Positions 53,978 to 64,000 of a stretch of 64,000 bases of DNA are shown one piece after another (the first letter of the stretch is position 1; every line of letters starts with the position of its first letter). The stretch spans positions 62,001-126,000 of the forward strand of contig NZ_QTVG01000004.1 of the NCBI RefSeq assembly GCF_003460505.1. The letters are read 5' to 3'. The translations under genes and the position numbers were made by a program. The notes beneath the pieces were generated by a model. That model was not told where the DNA came from. It was given only the letters and a program-made list of their open reading frames with translations, and searched no databases. The stretch is from Eubacterium sp. AF36-5BH. GTDB lineage: Bacteria; Bacillota; Clostridia; Lachnospirales; Lachnospiraceae.

Positions 53978-55092
53978 GAGCAGTTGGAATAATTTTAGCA
54001 GGAGGTAGTAATACCAAATTAAAGGAACTTTCAAGAAAGCGAGCTATTGGCGCCATGCCTATAGCAGGAAGTTATAGAGCAATTGATTTTGCATTAAGTA
54101 ATATGACAAATTCCCACATTCAGAAGGTAGCTGTTTTAACACAGTACAATGCCTGGTCGTTAAATGAACATTTAAGTTCATCAAAATGGTGGGACTTTGG
54201 TAGAAAACAGGGTGGTTTATATGTATTTACACCATCAATTACATCAGACAATGGTTTTTGGTATAGAGGAACAGCCGATGCAATCGCACAAAACATTGGC
54301 TTTCTTAAGAAAAGCCATGAACCATATGTAATTGTGGCATCAGCAGATGGCATTTACAAATTAGATTACAATGATGTTTTAAAGAGACATATTGAAACAG
54401 GTGCAGACATTACAATAGTTTGCAAAGATATGGGTAGTAACGCAGATGTTTCATCATATGGTGTGGTTACTACATATAATAATGGAAGAATTATCGATTT
54501 TGTTGAGAAACCGCTTAATAGCACAAGTACATTGGTATCAACAGGAATTTATGTAATCAGAAGAAGATTGCTTATTCAGATGTTAGAAGAGTGTGTTGCA
54601 GAAGACAGATATGATATTGTTAATGACATTATTATAAGAAATAAGGAATCTAAAAAGATTTATGCATATCAGTTAGATTCTTACTGGAATAATTTATCTA
54701 GCATAGAGAAATTCTACAATGTAAATATGGATTTCTTAAAACCGGAAGTTAGGGATTTCTTCTTTAAACAATATCCGGATGTTTATTCAAAAGTTGAGGA
54801 CATGCCACCGGCAAAATACAATTCGGGCTCAAACGTTAAGAATAGTTTGATATCCAGCGGATGTATTGTTAATGGTACTGTAGAGAATTCAGTAGTGTTT
54901 AAACAGGCATACATAGGAAATAATTGCACAATAAAAAATTCAGTTATTCTAAATGATGTATATATTGGAGACAATGCTGTGATAGAAAATTGTATTGTGG
55001 AAAGTCACAGTACAATTAATCCAGGAGATCATCTTGGAGAAGAAAATGAAATTAAAATTATAAACGAACGTAATTTTAGATATAGTTTGTAG
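53974..55092 (+). CDS. glgD: GlgD, regulatory partner of ADP-glucose pyrophosphorylase
   Basis: 372 residues, GlgC-like but with an altered catalytic loop ([20 protein letters not shown]) and [12 protein letters not shown] where GlgC has GDHIYKMDY. GlgD forms a complex with GlgC in Firmicutes and modulates its activity. Translation is coupled through the ATGA overlap. Confidence 0.94.
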   Translation: MRAVGIILAGGSNTKLKELSRKRAIGAMPIAGSYRAIDFALSNMTNSHIQKVAVLTQYNAWSLNEHLSSSKWWDFGRKQGGLYVFTPSITSDNGFWYRGTADAIAQNIGFLKKSHEPYVIVASADGIYKLDYNDVLKRHIETGADITIVCKDMGSNADVSSYGVVTTYNNGRIIDFVEKPLNSTSTLVSTGIYVIRRRLLIQMLEECVAEDRYDIVNDIIIRNKESKKIYAYQLDSYWNNLSSIEKFYNVNMDFLKPEVRDFFFKQYPDVYSKVEDMPPAKYNSGSNVKNSLISSGCIVNGTVENSVVFKQAYIGNNCTIKNSVILNDVYIGDNAVIENCIVESHSTINPGDHLGEENEIKIINERNFRYSL

Positions 55093-55117
55093 GTTACAAG
55101 GAAAGGAAGACAAGCAT

Positions 55118-55396
55118 ATGAACATAACAGACGTTAGAGTAAGAAAGATGACTAAAGAAGGAAAAATGAAAGCTGTAGTGTCTATAACTATCGATGATGA
55201 ATTTGTAGTACATGATATTAAAGTAGTAGAAGGTGAAAAAGGATTATTTATTGCAATGCCTTCACGTAAAGCAGCAGATGGAGAGTATAGAGATATTGCT
55301 CATCCAATTAACTCGGCTACCCGCAATTCAATCCAGAGTATCGTTTTAGAAGCTTACGAAAAAGCTTTACTTGAGCCGGATGAGCCAAGAGAATAA
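55118..55396 (+). CDS. spoVG: SpoVG family RNA/DNA-binding regulator
   Basis: 92 residues with the SpoVG core [31 protein letters not shown] and [20 protein letters not shown]. SpoVG binds nucleic acids and affects division, sporulation and surface traits in other Firmicutes. GGAAAGGAAG precedes the ATG. It follows glgD by 25 bases on the same strand. Confidence 0.96.
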   Translation: MNITDVRVRKMTKEGKMKAVVSITIDDEFVVHDIKVVEGEKGLFIAMPSRKAADGEYRDIAHPINSATRNSIQSIVLEAYEKALLEPDEPRE

Positions 55397-55469
55397 TTAG
55401 GTTTACTTTAGAATTGCATCAGAGTAAGATGTGTGTTCCTTTAAAGTAATATATTACACAATGAGACGG

Positions 55470-55519
55470 AGGACTGTCGTTTTCACGATTTAGAATCGTG
55501 AGGCGGCAGTTCTTTGTTT
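55470..55519 (+). terminator. Long terminator hairpin after spoVG
   Basis: About 20 bp of stem can form: A70–T82 with A501–T513 (several G·U pairs), then TCACGATT-type pairing to a three-base loop at 55491–55493. A T-rich stretch follows. Confidence 0.7.
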
Positions 55520-55559
55520 CTATAATAAGAAAATCCTTTAGAATTTCTTATTATAGAAA
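55517..55559. repeat. 16-bp perfect inverted repeat, second copy of the 6565 element
   Basis: TTTCTATAATAAGAAA (55517–55532) and its exact complement (55544–55559) flank an 11-base centre. The inner 24 bases differ from 6572–6595 at only three positions. Confidence 0.75.
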
Positions 55560-55944
55560 TAACATTACACTATGGATAAACACTCGCACGAAAGAAAAAA
55601 TATTGCTGGCTAAAAAGTTAGTAATATTTATTAAATTAAGGCACAAATAAGAACAAGTAGGAAAGAATAATAAAAAAACAAATAAAAACATTTTTGTCAA
55701 ATTTTGAAAGAATGTGAAAGAATATGAAAAGCGCATAAAATATTAATATAAATTTAGGAAAAGTAAATAAAAAAAAAATAAAATGTTGTAAAAAATGCTA
55801 AAAAGCATTTTCATAAAAGCTGAGAATTGAATGAAAAATAATTAATGCTAAAATATAGTATATAAAATAAAAACGTTTTAAGACCAACCTTACAAATTAA
55901 AGTGTTTTATTAATTTTTTTGAGTTTAATTGAGGAGGAAAGAAA

Positions 55945-58900
55945 ATGAAGATGAAAAAGATGTACAAATCTTTACTATCAATGCTTTTGGCTTTAACAAT
56001 GCTTTTTTCATCACAGGCATTTAGCGAGTCAGTTCTTGCAGCATCAGCAGCAACAAGTACAGACGCAATTGATGGTGCAGATGAAGCAACAACACATGCA
56101 GAAGTTTTCTTTGTCAACAAGGCAAATGGAAATCTTATTACTGTAAGTGGAAAAGAGAATGATCCAATATTAGTGGAAAAGAAATTTACAACAACAAGCA
56201 GTGTGGATGACAGTGCTAAATTCTCTGCATACTATGGAACATACAAAAACTACGGAATTGATGACAAAGAACATGATGTATTTAATTTCGCAACAAAGTC
56301 AAGAAATACTGTATGGAGAGCTACAGATGACGAAATCATTTACCAGTACAAAATGGATGTAAAAGATGATTACGCACCAACAGGTTGGGAATCTGTAGAA
56401 ATTCAGCATAACGAAGATGGAACTATTTCATTTGCAAGTAGTGCTGATGAAAAAATCATTACAGTTGAAACATATACTGACAAATATGATAACAACAAAG
56501 AACATACAAAACTTGGTGTTAGCTCAAAATACCATTTAGGCGACAAGGTTGGTGACGCAGAAAAGTTTTATATGTACACAGCAACTTCACCTAAGAAGGC
56601 TAGAAAAGTAACATTATCTAATGTAGCAGGTGACAGCGTTCAGGTTTCATGGACAACACCTAAGGAACATATGTATTCATGTTTCGAAGTTTTCTATGCT
56701 ACATCAGAAAATGGAAATTATAAATCAGCAGGTTTAACAACAGACAGCAAGATGACTGTTAATAATTTGACAGCACAAAAACAATATTTCTTTAAGGTTA
56801 GAACATTAACTAACACAAAAGATGCCGGAAGCTATAGTACTTATGCTGACAGTGAAGTAGCTTATACTACTACATTATCAATGTCAAAACCTGCTAAGAC
56901 AGATATTACAGATATTAAGAGAGATGACAAGACAGGCGCTCAGACAATTACTTGGAAAGTAGCAACAAATGCAGCTTCTTACAATATTTACAGAGCAGAG
57001 GGTCGTTATGCTGAGTATAAGTTAATTGATACTGTAAAGGCTGATCAGACAAGCTACACAGATACAAAGCCAAATACAAGTTCTAAGTACAAAAACTACT
57101 ACAAGGTAGAATCAGTAAACGGAAATGTAAATGGTGAAATGTCAGAACCTTATTCGTTAGAAATTGCTCAGTTCGGTGACAATATGTATGTATTCAATGA
57201 TGCTGATGATAAAGATGCAATTTCAGACAAGGTAAATGAGATATTTGGTTACCAGCATTATGATCAGTTCGGTCAGAATCGTTATGCATTCGCATTTAAA
57301 CCTGGTGATTATACAGATACAAGTGCAGATGCTTATAATGTAGGATATTATACACAGATTCTTGGTTTAGGTAAGACACCATATGATGTAAGAATTAAGA
57401 ACGTTAAAACACCGGCAGCTTTAGCTAATGGTAACGTAACATGTAACTTCTGGGTTGATGTTGAAAACTTTACAATCGCTCAGACATCAGATGGTTCAGA
57501 TTACTGGAATGATTCATTTAAGTGGGCAGTATCACAGGCAGCTCCGGCCAGAAGACTTAATGTAGAAAGACAGACATTACTTCAGTGGACATGGGGTGAT
57601 AAAGCTTGGGCCAGCGGTGGTTACATATCAGATACAAAATTCCACGATGCAGTTGGTTCATGGTGTCAGCAGCAGTATTACTACAGAAACTGCGAATTCA
57701 CAACAAAGCAGGCTGATAATGGTGCAGTATATGGTATTAACTGGAATCAGGTTATTCAGGGATGCGAAAACGTTGACGGAACAACTTTAAAAGATAACAG
57801 TAGTAATTACTTTAACACAGGTGGTAACTTATTACAGAACAATGGTTTCTCAAACTGGAAAACAAACGGCTGTACAACAGTATTAGATAAGACAGATGCA
57901 ACAAGAGAAAAACCTTTCTTATATTTTGATGAATCATCAGATAGCTACAAGGTATTTGTACCATCAGTAAGAAAAGATACAAAGGGTGTTTCTTGGTCAG
58001 AAAACAATATGGGACCTGGTGTTTCATTAGGCTTAGACAGCTTCTATATTGCAAACCCTGACAAGGATACTTCAACAACAATTAATGATGCATTAGCAAA
58101 AGGTTATAACTTACTTCTTCAGCCTGGTATTTACAAATTAGATAAGGCTCTTGAAGTAACACATGAAAATACAATCGTACTTGGTTTAGGTATGGCAACA
58201 TTTACTTCAACAGATAAGAACACGGATACATTTATCAGAGTTGCTGGTAAGAAGTGGAGCAGTGATTACAAATCATATACAAAGTATGATATTGGTGGTG
58301 TTGAAATTGCAGGTGTAATTTTAGATGCCGGAAAGAAAACAGATACACTTTTAGAACTTGGTTATGAAGGTGCAAATGTAGATCATTCAAATAACCCTTG
58401 TGTATTACAGGATGTTATTTGTAGAGTTGGTGGTACAGGAGCTCTTGGAACAACAGGAGATTGTATCGTAATTAACAGTAACAATACAATTATTGATGAA
58501 ACATGGATTTGGAGAGCTGACCATGGTGATAACACTGGTTGGTATGAGAATACAGCCAATAGTGCTTTAGTTGTAAATGGTGATTATGTAACAGGTTATG
58601 GATTATTTATTGAGCATTTCCAGAAGCATGATGTACTTTGGAGAGGTGAATATGGTAAGACATACTTCCTACAGAACGAAAAATGTTATGATCCACAGAA
58701 ACAGGAGGAGTGGATGTCACATAACAACACTGTTAAGGGTTATGCAGCATACAAAGTTTCAAATAATGTAAAACATCATTATGCAGTAGGTCTTGGCGTA
58801 TACGATGTATTTATTTACACTAATGGAGCATCAATCTTCTTAGATAATGCTATCGAAGTACCAAATGCGGACGATGTATTAATAGAAAATGCATGTATCG

Positions 58901-60120
58901 TAGAAATTGCAAACGGTGAAGGACCAAATGTAGGTATTAACAATATTATTAATGGTACATGTCCTGGTATTACAACAGGTGCTGATTCAGTAACTGTATC
59001 AGGTAAGAGCGGTGGATATGCTGTCCAGAGATTATTATATTATCGTAACAAGACATCTGTTTCATTACCAGACAGTTATGATTACTCAAAAGATGGCGGA
59101 AACGGAATGGAAAAATATCCATTAGATGATAATGGTTTAATTATTCCAAATACAGAAGATAATGTTAAACAGCCGGATATGGATACAGATGGTGCTGATA
59201 AGACTATCGTTAAGGAACCAGCAACAAAGGATACTTCAAGCGCATTAGGTACAGACAAGACAGGCGATAATTATTATGAAGATAAGATTAAAGACTGTAC
59301 AGATGAATGGAAAAAGGTTGAAGAAGCTAACAGATATGTAACTCCTGGTAAGGTCGACAAGCCTAAAAATGATAAATCGGTAGCTAATCAGGTTCGTACA
59401 AAATACGGAGTATACGTAGGAAAAGTATTTACAGCAGGAAATTACATTTATCAGGTAACTTCAGTTGATACACTTAAACAGGGTAAGGCAAAACTTATTG
59501 GTGTTGTTGCTTCTAAGAAGAACACATTAACAACAGTAGCTGTACCTGATAAGACAAGCTATAAGGGATATGGTTTATCTGTATCAGAAGTTGGTGCTAA
59601 GGCATTCATGTCAATGAAGAAGCTTAAGAAAGTTTCATTTGCAGCAGGAATCAAGACAATTGGTGCATCAGCATTTAGCAAGTGTACTAAGTTAAACAAG
59701 ATTAGCTTTAAGAACGTAACAACAATTGGTGGCAAGGCATTTGCAGGATGTAAGGGACTTAAGAAAGTTACAATTGGTAGCAAGGTAACTAAGATTAACA
59801 GTAATACATTCTCAGGATGTAAGAAACTTAGCAAGGTGACAATCGGTAAGAAAGTTAAGTCAATTGGAAAGAACGCATTCAAGAAGTGTTCAAAACTTAA
59901 GACTGTTGTAATTGGAAAGGCGGTTAAGACAATTAGTGCTAAGGCTTTTGCAAGCGATAACAAGATTAAGACTATTACTTTCAAGGGTAAGAAACTTAAG
60001 AAAGTTAAGAAGAATTCTTTCAGTAAGAAAGTTGTAAAGAATATTAAGTCTAAGAAGACAAAACTTAAAGGTAATAAAAAAGCCGTTAAGGCATTTAAGA
60101 AAAAGCTTAAGATAAAATAA
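55945..60120 (+). CDS. Large secreted beta-helix protein with FN3 domains and a C-terminal LRR_5 region
   Basis: 1391 residues. Signal peptide at 1–33 (LAASA). Two fibronectin III domains lie at ~216–305 and ~315–408. A ~620-residue region at ~410–1035 (FLYFDESSDSYKVFVPSVRK, INDALAKGYNLLLQPGIYKL, NTIIDETWIWRADHGDN, GYGLFIEHFQKHDVLWRGE) resembles right-handed beta-helix proteins of Actinobacteria often annotated as 'coagulation factor 5/8' or 'adenylyl cyclase'; a polysaccharide-active role is plausible but not shown. The C-terminal ~180 residues are BspA-like LRR_5 repeats (IKTIGASAFSKCTKLNKISF) ending in a Lys-rich tail. GAGGAGG precedes the ATG. Confidence 0.82.
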   Translation: MKMKKMYKSLLSMLLALTMLFSSQAFSESVLAASAATSTDAIDGADEATTHAEVFFVNKANGNLITVSGKENDPILVEKKFTTTSSVDDSAKFSAYYGTYKNYGIDDKEHDVFNFATKSRNTVWRATDDEIIYQYKMDVKDDYAPTGWESVEIQHNEDGTISFASSADEKIITVETYTDKYDNNKEHTKLGVSSKYHLGDKVGDAEKFYMYTATSPKKARKVTLSNVAGDSVQVSWTTPKEHMYSCFEVFYATSENGNYKSAGLTTDSKMTVNNLTAQKQYFFKVRTLTNTKDAGSYSTYADSEVAYTTTLSMSKPAKTDITDIKRDDKTGAQTITWKVATNAASYNIYRAEGRYAEYKLIDTVKADQTSYTDTKPNTSSKYKNYYKVESVNGNVNGEMSEPYSLEIAQFGDNMYVFNDADDKDAISDKVNEIFGYQHYDQFGQNRYAFAFKPGDYTDTSADAYNVGYYTQILGLGKTPYDVRIKNVKTPAALANGNVTCNFWVDVENFTIAQTSDGSDYWNDSFKWAVSQAAPARRLNVERQTLLQWTWGDKAWASGGYISDTKFHDAVGSWCQQQYYYRNCEFTTKQADNGAVYGINWNQVIQGCENVDGTTLKDNSSNYFNTGGNLLQNNGFSNWKTNGCTTVLDKTDATREKPFLYFDESSDSYKVFVPSVRKDTKGVSWSENNMGPGVSLGLDSFYIANPDKDTSTTINDALAKGYNLLLQPGIYKLDKALEVTHENTIVLGLGMATFTSTDKNTDTFIRVAGKKWSSDYKSYTKYDIGGVEIAGVILDAGKKTDTLLELGYEGANVDHSNNPCVLQDVICRVGGTGALGTTGDCIVINSNNTIIDETWIWRADHGDNTGWYENTANSALVVNGDYVTGYGLFIEHFQKHDVLWRGEYGKTYFLQNEKCYDPQKQEEWMSHNNTVKGYAAYKVSNNVKHHYAVGLGVYDVFIYTNGASIFLDNAIEVPNADDVLIENACIVEIANGEGPNVGINNIINGTCPGITTGADSVTVSGKSGGYAVQRLLYYRNKTSVSLPDSYDYSKDGGNGMEKYPLDDNGLIIPNTEDNVKQPDMDTDGADKTIVKEPATKDTSSALGTDKTGDNYYEDKIKDCTDEWKKVEEANRYVTPGKVDKPKNDKSVANQVRTKYGVYVGKVFTAGNYIYQVTSVDTLKQGKAKLIGVVASKKNTLTTVAVPDKTSYKGYGLSVSEVGAKAFMSMKKLKKVSFAAGIKTIGASAFSKCTKLNKISFKNVTTIGGKAFAGCKGLKKVTIGSKVTKINSNTFSGCKKLSKVTIGKKVKSIGKNAFKKCSKLKTVVIGKAVKTISAKAFASDNKIKTITFKGKKLKKVKKNSFSKKVVKNIKSKKTKLKGNKKAVKAFKKKLKIK

Positions 60121-60192
60121 TTGATTTATAAAATTAAGCATTAAATAATTTAGAACATTAATAATTTAATGGATTTAAATAGTAATTGAACG

Positions 60193-60258
60193 AGGCTGTC
60201 TTTTAGAGGTTGGCATAGGTAGTAAAGTCTTATGTTCTGCCCTAAAGGACAGCCTTTA
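60193..60258 (+). terminator. Terminator after the beta-helix gene
   Basis: A 14-bp stem (60193–60206 with 60242–60255, one G·U pair) with further pairing inside the loop; the T run is short. Confidence 0.75.
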
Positions 60259-60279
60259 GTAAATTGAAGGGAGGAAAAA

Positions 60280-62832
60280 ATGAGAAAGTTTATTGCTTAT
60301 TTATTAAGCATAGCTACAATGGTTGCAACATTACAAACTTATGTACCCGCTTATGAAGGTCAGCCACTTGGAAAAAATGTAGCTTTTCATAGAAATGTTG
60401 AGGTATCAAAAGAATCAGCAAAAAATGATTATAATAAGTTAGATTTTTTAACAGATGGAAATCTTGAAACAAAATATCAGTCACCACTTGTAAAAAATAA
60501 TCCGGATAATGCATATGAAGATTATCAGGCATGGAGCATGGATTTAGGAAGAGAGTACGAGATTGATAAGGTAGTATTGTATTGGGAAGTAGCAGCGGCA
60601 AAGGAATATGATATCTATGTTTCAGACGACAAAAAAGACTGGACAATGGTTGCAACAGAAAAAGCAGGGGAAAAAGGAAGATTTAAATATGATTTTACTC
60701 CTGTTGATGCAAGATACGTAAAAATTGAATTAAAAGAAAGAGCCAGCGAAGGTTATGGCTATTGTATGTATGAATGGCAGGTGTTTACTGTTGGTAGTGC
60801 GGAAGAAAAGGCTATGCCAAATCTAGCCTTAGACGCCACAGCAACTGCTTCAAGTGAAAATGGTGATAATGTAGCCGCAAGAGCTATTGATGGCGATGAA
60901 ACAACTATGTGGAGAAGTACACCATTATTTGAAGATTCATCAGTAACTGATGAAGTAAAAGCAGATGAGAACATAACACTTAGTTGGAATTCACCACAAA
61001 CATTTGACACAGTAAAAGTTGTTTGGAATGGTGGATACATGAAGGGATATAAACTTCAAAAGTCTGATAATGGAGAAGACTGGACAGATATTGCAGAAGT
61101 AAAAGATGGCAAATCTGCTGAAACAAGAACAATTAGGTTAACTGAAGCGGTAACAACACCTTATTTAAGATTACAGGGTGTTACATATGGAGCATATTGT
61201 TTTGAAATAAAGGAAATTCAGGTTTACAATCAGACAAACATACCTGCAGAATATATTAATTTAAACTATTCAAATGTTAAACTTAACTTAGACGATGAAT
61301 CTGAAAAGCAAATTAAACTTGAATATATTTTAGGACCATCTAATACAAGCCAGAAGGATGTTGTGTGGACTTCATCTAATGAGGCTGTTGCAGAAGTAAA
61401 AGATGGCGTTGTAACAGGAAAGTCAGTTGGAACAGCAAATATTACTATTGCTTCAAAGGATAATCCTAATGTGAAGAATACGTGTGTTGTAAAAGTATCA
61501 AGTGAGTTAGGTAAGTCTAAGGTCACAGCTGTTAGAAATGGCAAAGATATTAGGGTAAATTGGAGCAAGGTTAACCACGCAGAGTCATACGTTGTTACAA
61601 GATACAATAAGCTTACAGCAAATGATGAAGTAATATATGAGGGAACAGCAACTGCATGTGAAGATAAGGATTTGCCTTCAGGAAAATATGTTTATATTGT
61701 AAAGGCAATTGTAGATAAAAATGACGCTAGTGCAGATTTATACAGTGATTCGGAAAGTGAAGAATCTGAACCTGTTATAATTCCTGAACCTGTAACAGGT
61801 GTAGAAATAATCAACGATTACAAGAACGTTAGTATGTTTGTTGGAGGAAGCCAACAGATTAAGTATGGTATTTTACCGGCAAATGCTACAAATACTAATG
61901 TTACATTCAAAAGTTTAGATGAAAAAGTAGCCACAGTTGATAAAGACGGTGTTGTAACAGGCGTTTCAAAAGGAAACACAAAAGTTATAGTAACAACTGA
62001 AGAAGGCGGTTTTACTGCAGAATGTACAGTAAACGTTGATGGTATTGAGATTAAGGGCTTTGAAAGAGTTGGCGGCAGAGACATAACAATTGGAGAGAAT
62101 CAGACTCGTCAGTTACAGGTTAGTATTACACCTGAAAATGCAACTGATAAGAAGATTCAATGGACAAGCACTAATGAAGCTGTTGCAGCAGTAGATGAGA
62201 ATGGTCTTGTAACTTCAAAGAGTGCCGGCACAGCAATCATTACAGCAAAAACAAACAATGGTTTACAGACTGAATTTTTTATAACTGTAGATTCACCAGT
62301 TAAAAGTATTTCACTAAATTATAAAAATGCTACTCTTAACCCTGGTAAAACTTTGAAATTAATAGCAACAATCAGCCCAAGTAATGCAAGTAACAAGAAA
62401 ATTACATGGATTTCAGCCAATGATACAATCGCCACAGTAAGTAATGGAGTTGTGACAGCTAAAAAGATAGGTGTTACGTATATTTCAGCAATTTCTGCAG
62501 ATGGTAAAGTGATTACAACATGTACAGTTACAGTTACAAAGCCTATAGTAACAAAACCTGCTAAGGTAAACCTAAAATCAGCCAAGAAAAAAGGTACTAA
62601 GGTTACACTTAAGTGGAAGAAAGCTACTGACGCAGTGGGTTATGTAGTTTACATGAAAACAAATTCAGGTAAATATAAACTTGTTAAAACTATCAAGAAA
62701 GCAAAAACAGTTAAATGTGTATTAAAACTAAAAAAAGGAAAGAAGTACAGCTTTAAGGTTCGTGCATACAAGCTTGATGAGGGAAACAAAGTTTATGGAA
62801 CTTATTCTAAAATAAAGAAAGTAAAGATGTAG
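60280..62832 (+). CDS. Secreted discoidin/Big2/FN3 multidomain protein
   Basis: 850 residues. Signal peptide at 1–24. Two F5/8C discoidin domains (~30–165, ~175–325; WSMDLGREYEIDKVVLYWEV) are followed by Big2 Ig-like modules (~330–405, ~505–585, ~590–670, ~675–755; VWTSSNEAVAEVKDGVVTGK), an FN3-like module (~410–500) and a final Lys-rich FN3 (KVTLKWKKATDAVGYVVYMK). No catalytic domain is evident, so it is probably a sugar-binding or adhesive surface protein. GGGAGG precedes the ATG. Confidence 0.87.
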   Translation: MRKFIAYLLSIATMVATLQTYVPAYEGQPLGKNVAFHRNVEVSKESAKNDYNKLDFLTDGNLETKYQSPLVKNNPDNAYEDYQAWSMDLGREYEIDKVVLYWEVAAAKEYDIYVSDDKKDWTMVATEKAGEKGRFKYDFTPVDARYVKIELKERASEGYGYCMYEWQVFTVGSAEEKAMPNLALDATATASSENGDNVAARAIDGDETTMWRSTPLFEDSSVTDEVKADENITLSWNSPQTFDTVKVVWNGGYMKGYKLQKSDNGEDWTDIAEVKDGKSAETRTIRLTEAVTTPYLRLQGVTYGAYCFEIKEIQVYNQTNIPAEYINLNYSNVKLNLDDESEKQIKLEYILGPSNTSQKDVVWTSSNEAVAEVKDGVVTGKSVGTANITIASKDNPNVKNTCVVKVSSELGKSKVTAVRNGKDIRVNWSKVNHAESYVVTRYNKLTANDEVIYEGTATACEDKDLPSGKYVYIVKAIVDKNDASADLYSDSESEESEPVIIPEPVTGVEIINDYKNVSMFVGGSQQIKYGILPANATNTNVTFKSLDEKVATVDKDGVVTGVSKGNTKVIVTTEEGGFTAECTVNVDGIEIKGFERVGGRDITIGENQTRQLQVSITPENATDKKIQWTSTNEAVAAVDENGLVTSKSAGTAIITAKTNNGLQTEFFITVDSPVKSISLNYKNATLNPGKTLKLIATISPSNASNKKITWISANDTIATVSNGVVTAKKIGVTYISAISADGKVITTCTVTVTKPIVTKPAKVNLKSAKKKGTKVTLKWKKATDAVGYVVYMKTNSGKYKLVKTIKKAKTVKCVLKLKKGKKYSFKVRAYKLDEGNKVYGTYSKIKKVKM

Positions 62833-62907
62833 AAATCCATAGTGAATTATTGTGGTAATATAAGAAGTGCATAATAAAATTTTAAACAAAATGATTAGGA
62901 GACAGAA

Positions 62908-64000
62908 ATGAGAAAAGCATTATCAATTATTTTAAGTGTAGCGCTTATGGCAACATCAATTGTAGCTATTCCAAATAAAGTTAGCGCAGCAGCAGGTAAA
63001 GTTACACTTACTATAGAAAAATTATCAATAGGTCAGGGCTTATACGCAGGTCCTACACAGGTTACAATTAATAACGGTGATACAGTAAAAACAGTTATTG
63101 ACCGTTACATGAATGATCATTCATTAAATTATGATTATACAACATCAAGTGGTTGGTACTTAACATCAATTCTTGGTGCAGACAGTACAAGAGTTGCACA
63201 TATTCCAAATGAAATTGCAAACATAGCTGAACCATATGAATTTACAGATATGGATGATTATGGTTTGACACATTCTGGAACACCAATTTATGCACCTAAC
63301 ACTAATCAGAATCTTGGCAACAAAGACAAGAATCTTGGTGAAGGTGATTATGGCGTTATGTCAGGTTGGGTTTTCACAGTTAATAACAACGCAACTTACA
63401 GTGGAAAAACATTTAACAGAGAAGACGGTTTAACAAGCACAGATCCAACTGTAAGAAATGTTTATCAGTCTGGCGACAAAGTTAAAGTAAAAAACGGTGA
63501 TGTTGTAAGAGTGATGTTCTCAGTATTTGGATATGGTGCTGATGTAGGTATTGATACAAAGAAGGCAACAGACATTAATAAAGTAAAATTAGCAAACAAA
63601 ACAGAATTGTTAAGAGCTGTAGGTGATGTTAATAGTGCAAAATCTTACTGGACAGTTTACCCAAATGTTAATACAGCATACAATAACGCAGTGAAATTAA
63701 CAAAGGTTTACAATCCTTCACAGGCATCAATTAACAGTGCAACAACAGCATTAAAAAATGCAGTTAAATATCCAAAGAATCCTGTAGTTGGTGCAGTTAA
63801 AATTAAGTCAGCAAAGAATGCAAAAGGCAAGAAGATTAAAGTAACATCAACAAAGATTTCAGGAATTACAGGTTTCCAGATTAAATACGGAAACAACAAG
63901 AAATTAAAAAACAAGAAAAAGAAAAAATGGAAAGCAACAACGGTTAAAACAACCAAAACAACTTACACAACAAAAAAGATTGTCAACATTAAGAAGAAAA
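62908..64000 (+). CDS. Secreted DUF4430 protein (3' end outside window)
   Basis: The frame is open to the right window edge (364 codons seen). Signal peptide at 1–30 (KVSAAA). A DUF4430 (transcobalamin-like) domain follows at ~35–215: LSIGQGLYAGPTQVTINNGD, GWVFTVNN, and GDVVRVMFSVFGYGADVG. A helical stretch and the start of a Lys-rich FN3/Ig module (KGKKIKVTSTKISGITGFQI) come next. DUF4430 modules occur in surface-attached proteins; the ligand is unknown. ATTAGGAGAC precedes the ATG. Confidence 0.82.
   Translation, partial: MRKALSIILSVALMATSIVAIPNKVSAAAGKVTLTIEKLSIGQGLYAGPTQVTINNGDTVKTVIDRYMNDHSLNYDYTTSSGWYLTSILGADSTRVAHIPNEIANIAEPYEFTDMDDYGLTHSGTPIYAPNTNQNLGNKDKNLGEGDYGVMSGWVFTVNNNATYSGKTFNREDGLTSTDPTVRNVYQSGDKVKVKNGDVVRVMFSVFGYGADVGIDTKKATDINKVKLANKTELLRAVGDVNSAKSYWTVYPNVNTAYNNAVKLTKVYNPSQASINSATTALKNAVKYPKNPVVGAVKIKSAKNAKGKKIKVTSTKISGITGFQIKYGNNKKLKNKKKKKWKATTVKTTKTTYTTKKIVNIKKK

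Larger units (their letters stand above)
55397..55944. other. Gene-free region after spoVG
   Basis: 548 bases hold a large terminator hairpin, a 16-bp palindromic repeat (both listed), a palindrome GTAATATATTAC at 55446–55457, and AAAACGTTTT (55870–55879), a LacI-type or catabolite-site-like element 66 bases before the next gene. No coding frame is convincing. Confidence 0.6.

Noticed and set aside
1..64000. Insertion sequences, prophage genes or CRISPR arrays
   Set aside because: No transposase, integrase, phage structural gene, or regularly spaced repeat array was seen on either strand.

Overview
The window is AT-rich DNA from a low-GC Gram-positive bacterium, most likely a gut or rumen Lachnospiraceae (class Clostridia). 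Supporting signs are AGGAGG-type ribosome binding sites, the gene orders prs–dnaI–dnaD / murC and glgC–glgD–spoVG, a CpaB–CpaE–CpaF–TadB–TadC pilus locus without an outer-membrane secretin, and many secreted proteins built from lysine-rich Ig-like (Big2/FN3) modules. I see no phage genes, transposase or CRISPR array.

Layout. 1–6.1 kb: end of an FHA protein, a sirtuin, a membrane LysM protein with a degenerate MPN/JAMM domain, a DUF5711 protein and CvpA. 6.2–6.4 kb: tRNA-Glu and tRNA-Cys with good promoters, then an island of hairpins. 6.7–10.4 kb: an unknown membrane protein, an overlapping Big2–NlpC/P60 secreted hydrolase and a short DUF951 gene. 10.7–11.7 kb: rpsF–ssb–rpsR, followed by nested hairpins. 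11.9–14.0 kb: an ECF sigma/anti-sigma pair, divergent from an unusual gene that joins a sigma factor to the outer part of an anti-sigma factor. 14–17.3 kb: a secreted RCC1-repeat protein and an SH3/lysozyme-like protein. 17.5–19.2 kb: phenylacetate-CoA ligase with its ACT protein. 19.9–29.5 kb: a domain-swapped GH3 glucosidase, an aconitase-family hydratase, glycogen branching enzyme and a secreted propeller-like protein.

29.6–41.9 kb: a BspA-like fragment, an AgrA/AgrC-type two-component system, a free-standing transcription unit that could encode a 22-residue peptide, and then the Tad (Flp) pilus locus: a TadG-like beta-rich protein on the minus strand, then prepilin peptidase, Flp pilin, TadE, CpaB, CpaE, CpaF, TadB and TadC, followed by DUF192 and DivIVA-like coiled-coil genes. 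42.2–46.9 kb: a metalloprotease gene that looks truncated at both ends, and a YhaO/YhaN-type nuclease–ATPase pair. 47–52.3 kb (minus strand): prs, dnaI, dnaD and murC. 52.7–55.4 kb: glgC–glgD–spoVG. 55.9–64 kb: three large secreted proteins, the last cut by the window end.

How the genes fit together. glgB, glgC and glgD point to glycogen storage, while GH3, the 1391-residue beta-helix protein and the discoidin/Big2 proteins point to carbohydrate-rich surfaces or substrates outside the cell. The Tad pilus genes, the nearby quorum-type sensor pair and the candidate micropeptide make the 30–42 kb block the best place to look for a new surface or signalling system. Many starts were moved downstream to an ATG or TTG with a proper ribosome binding site; these choices are given in each entry.
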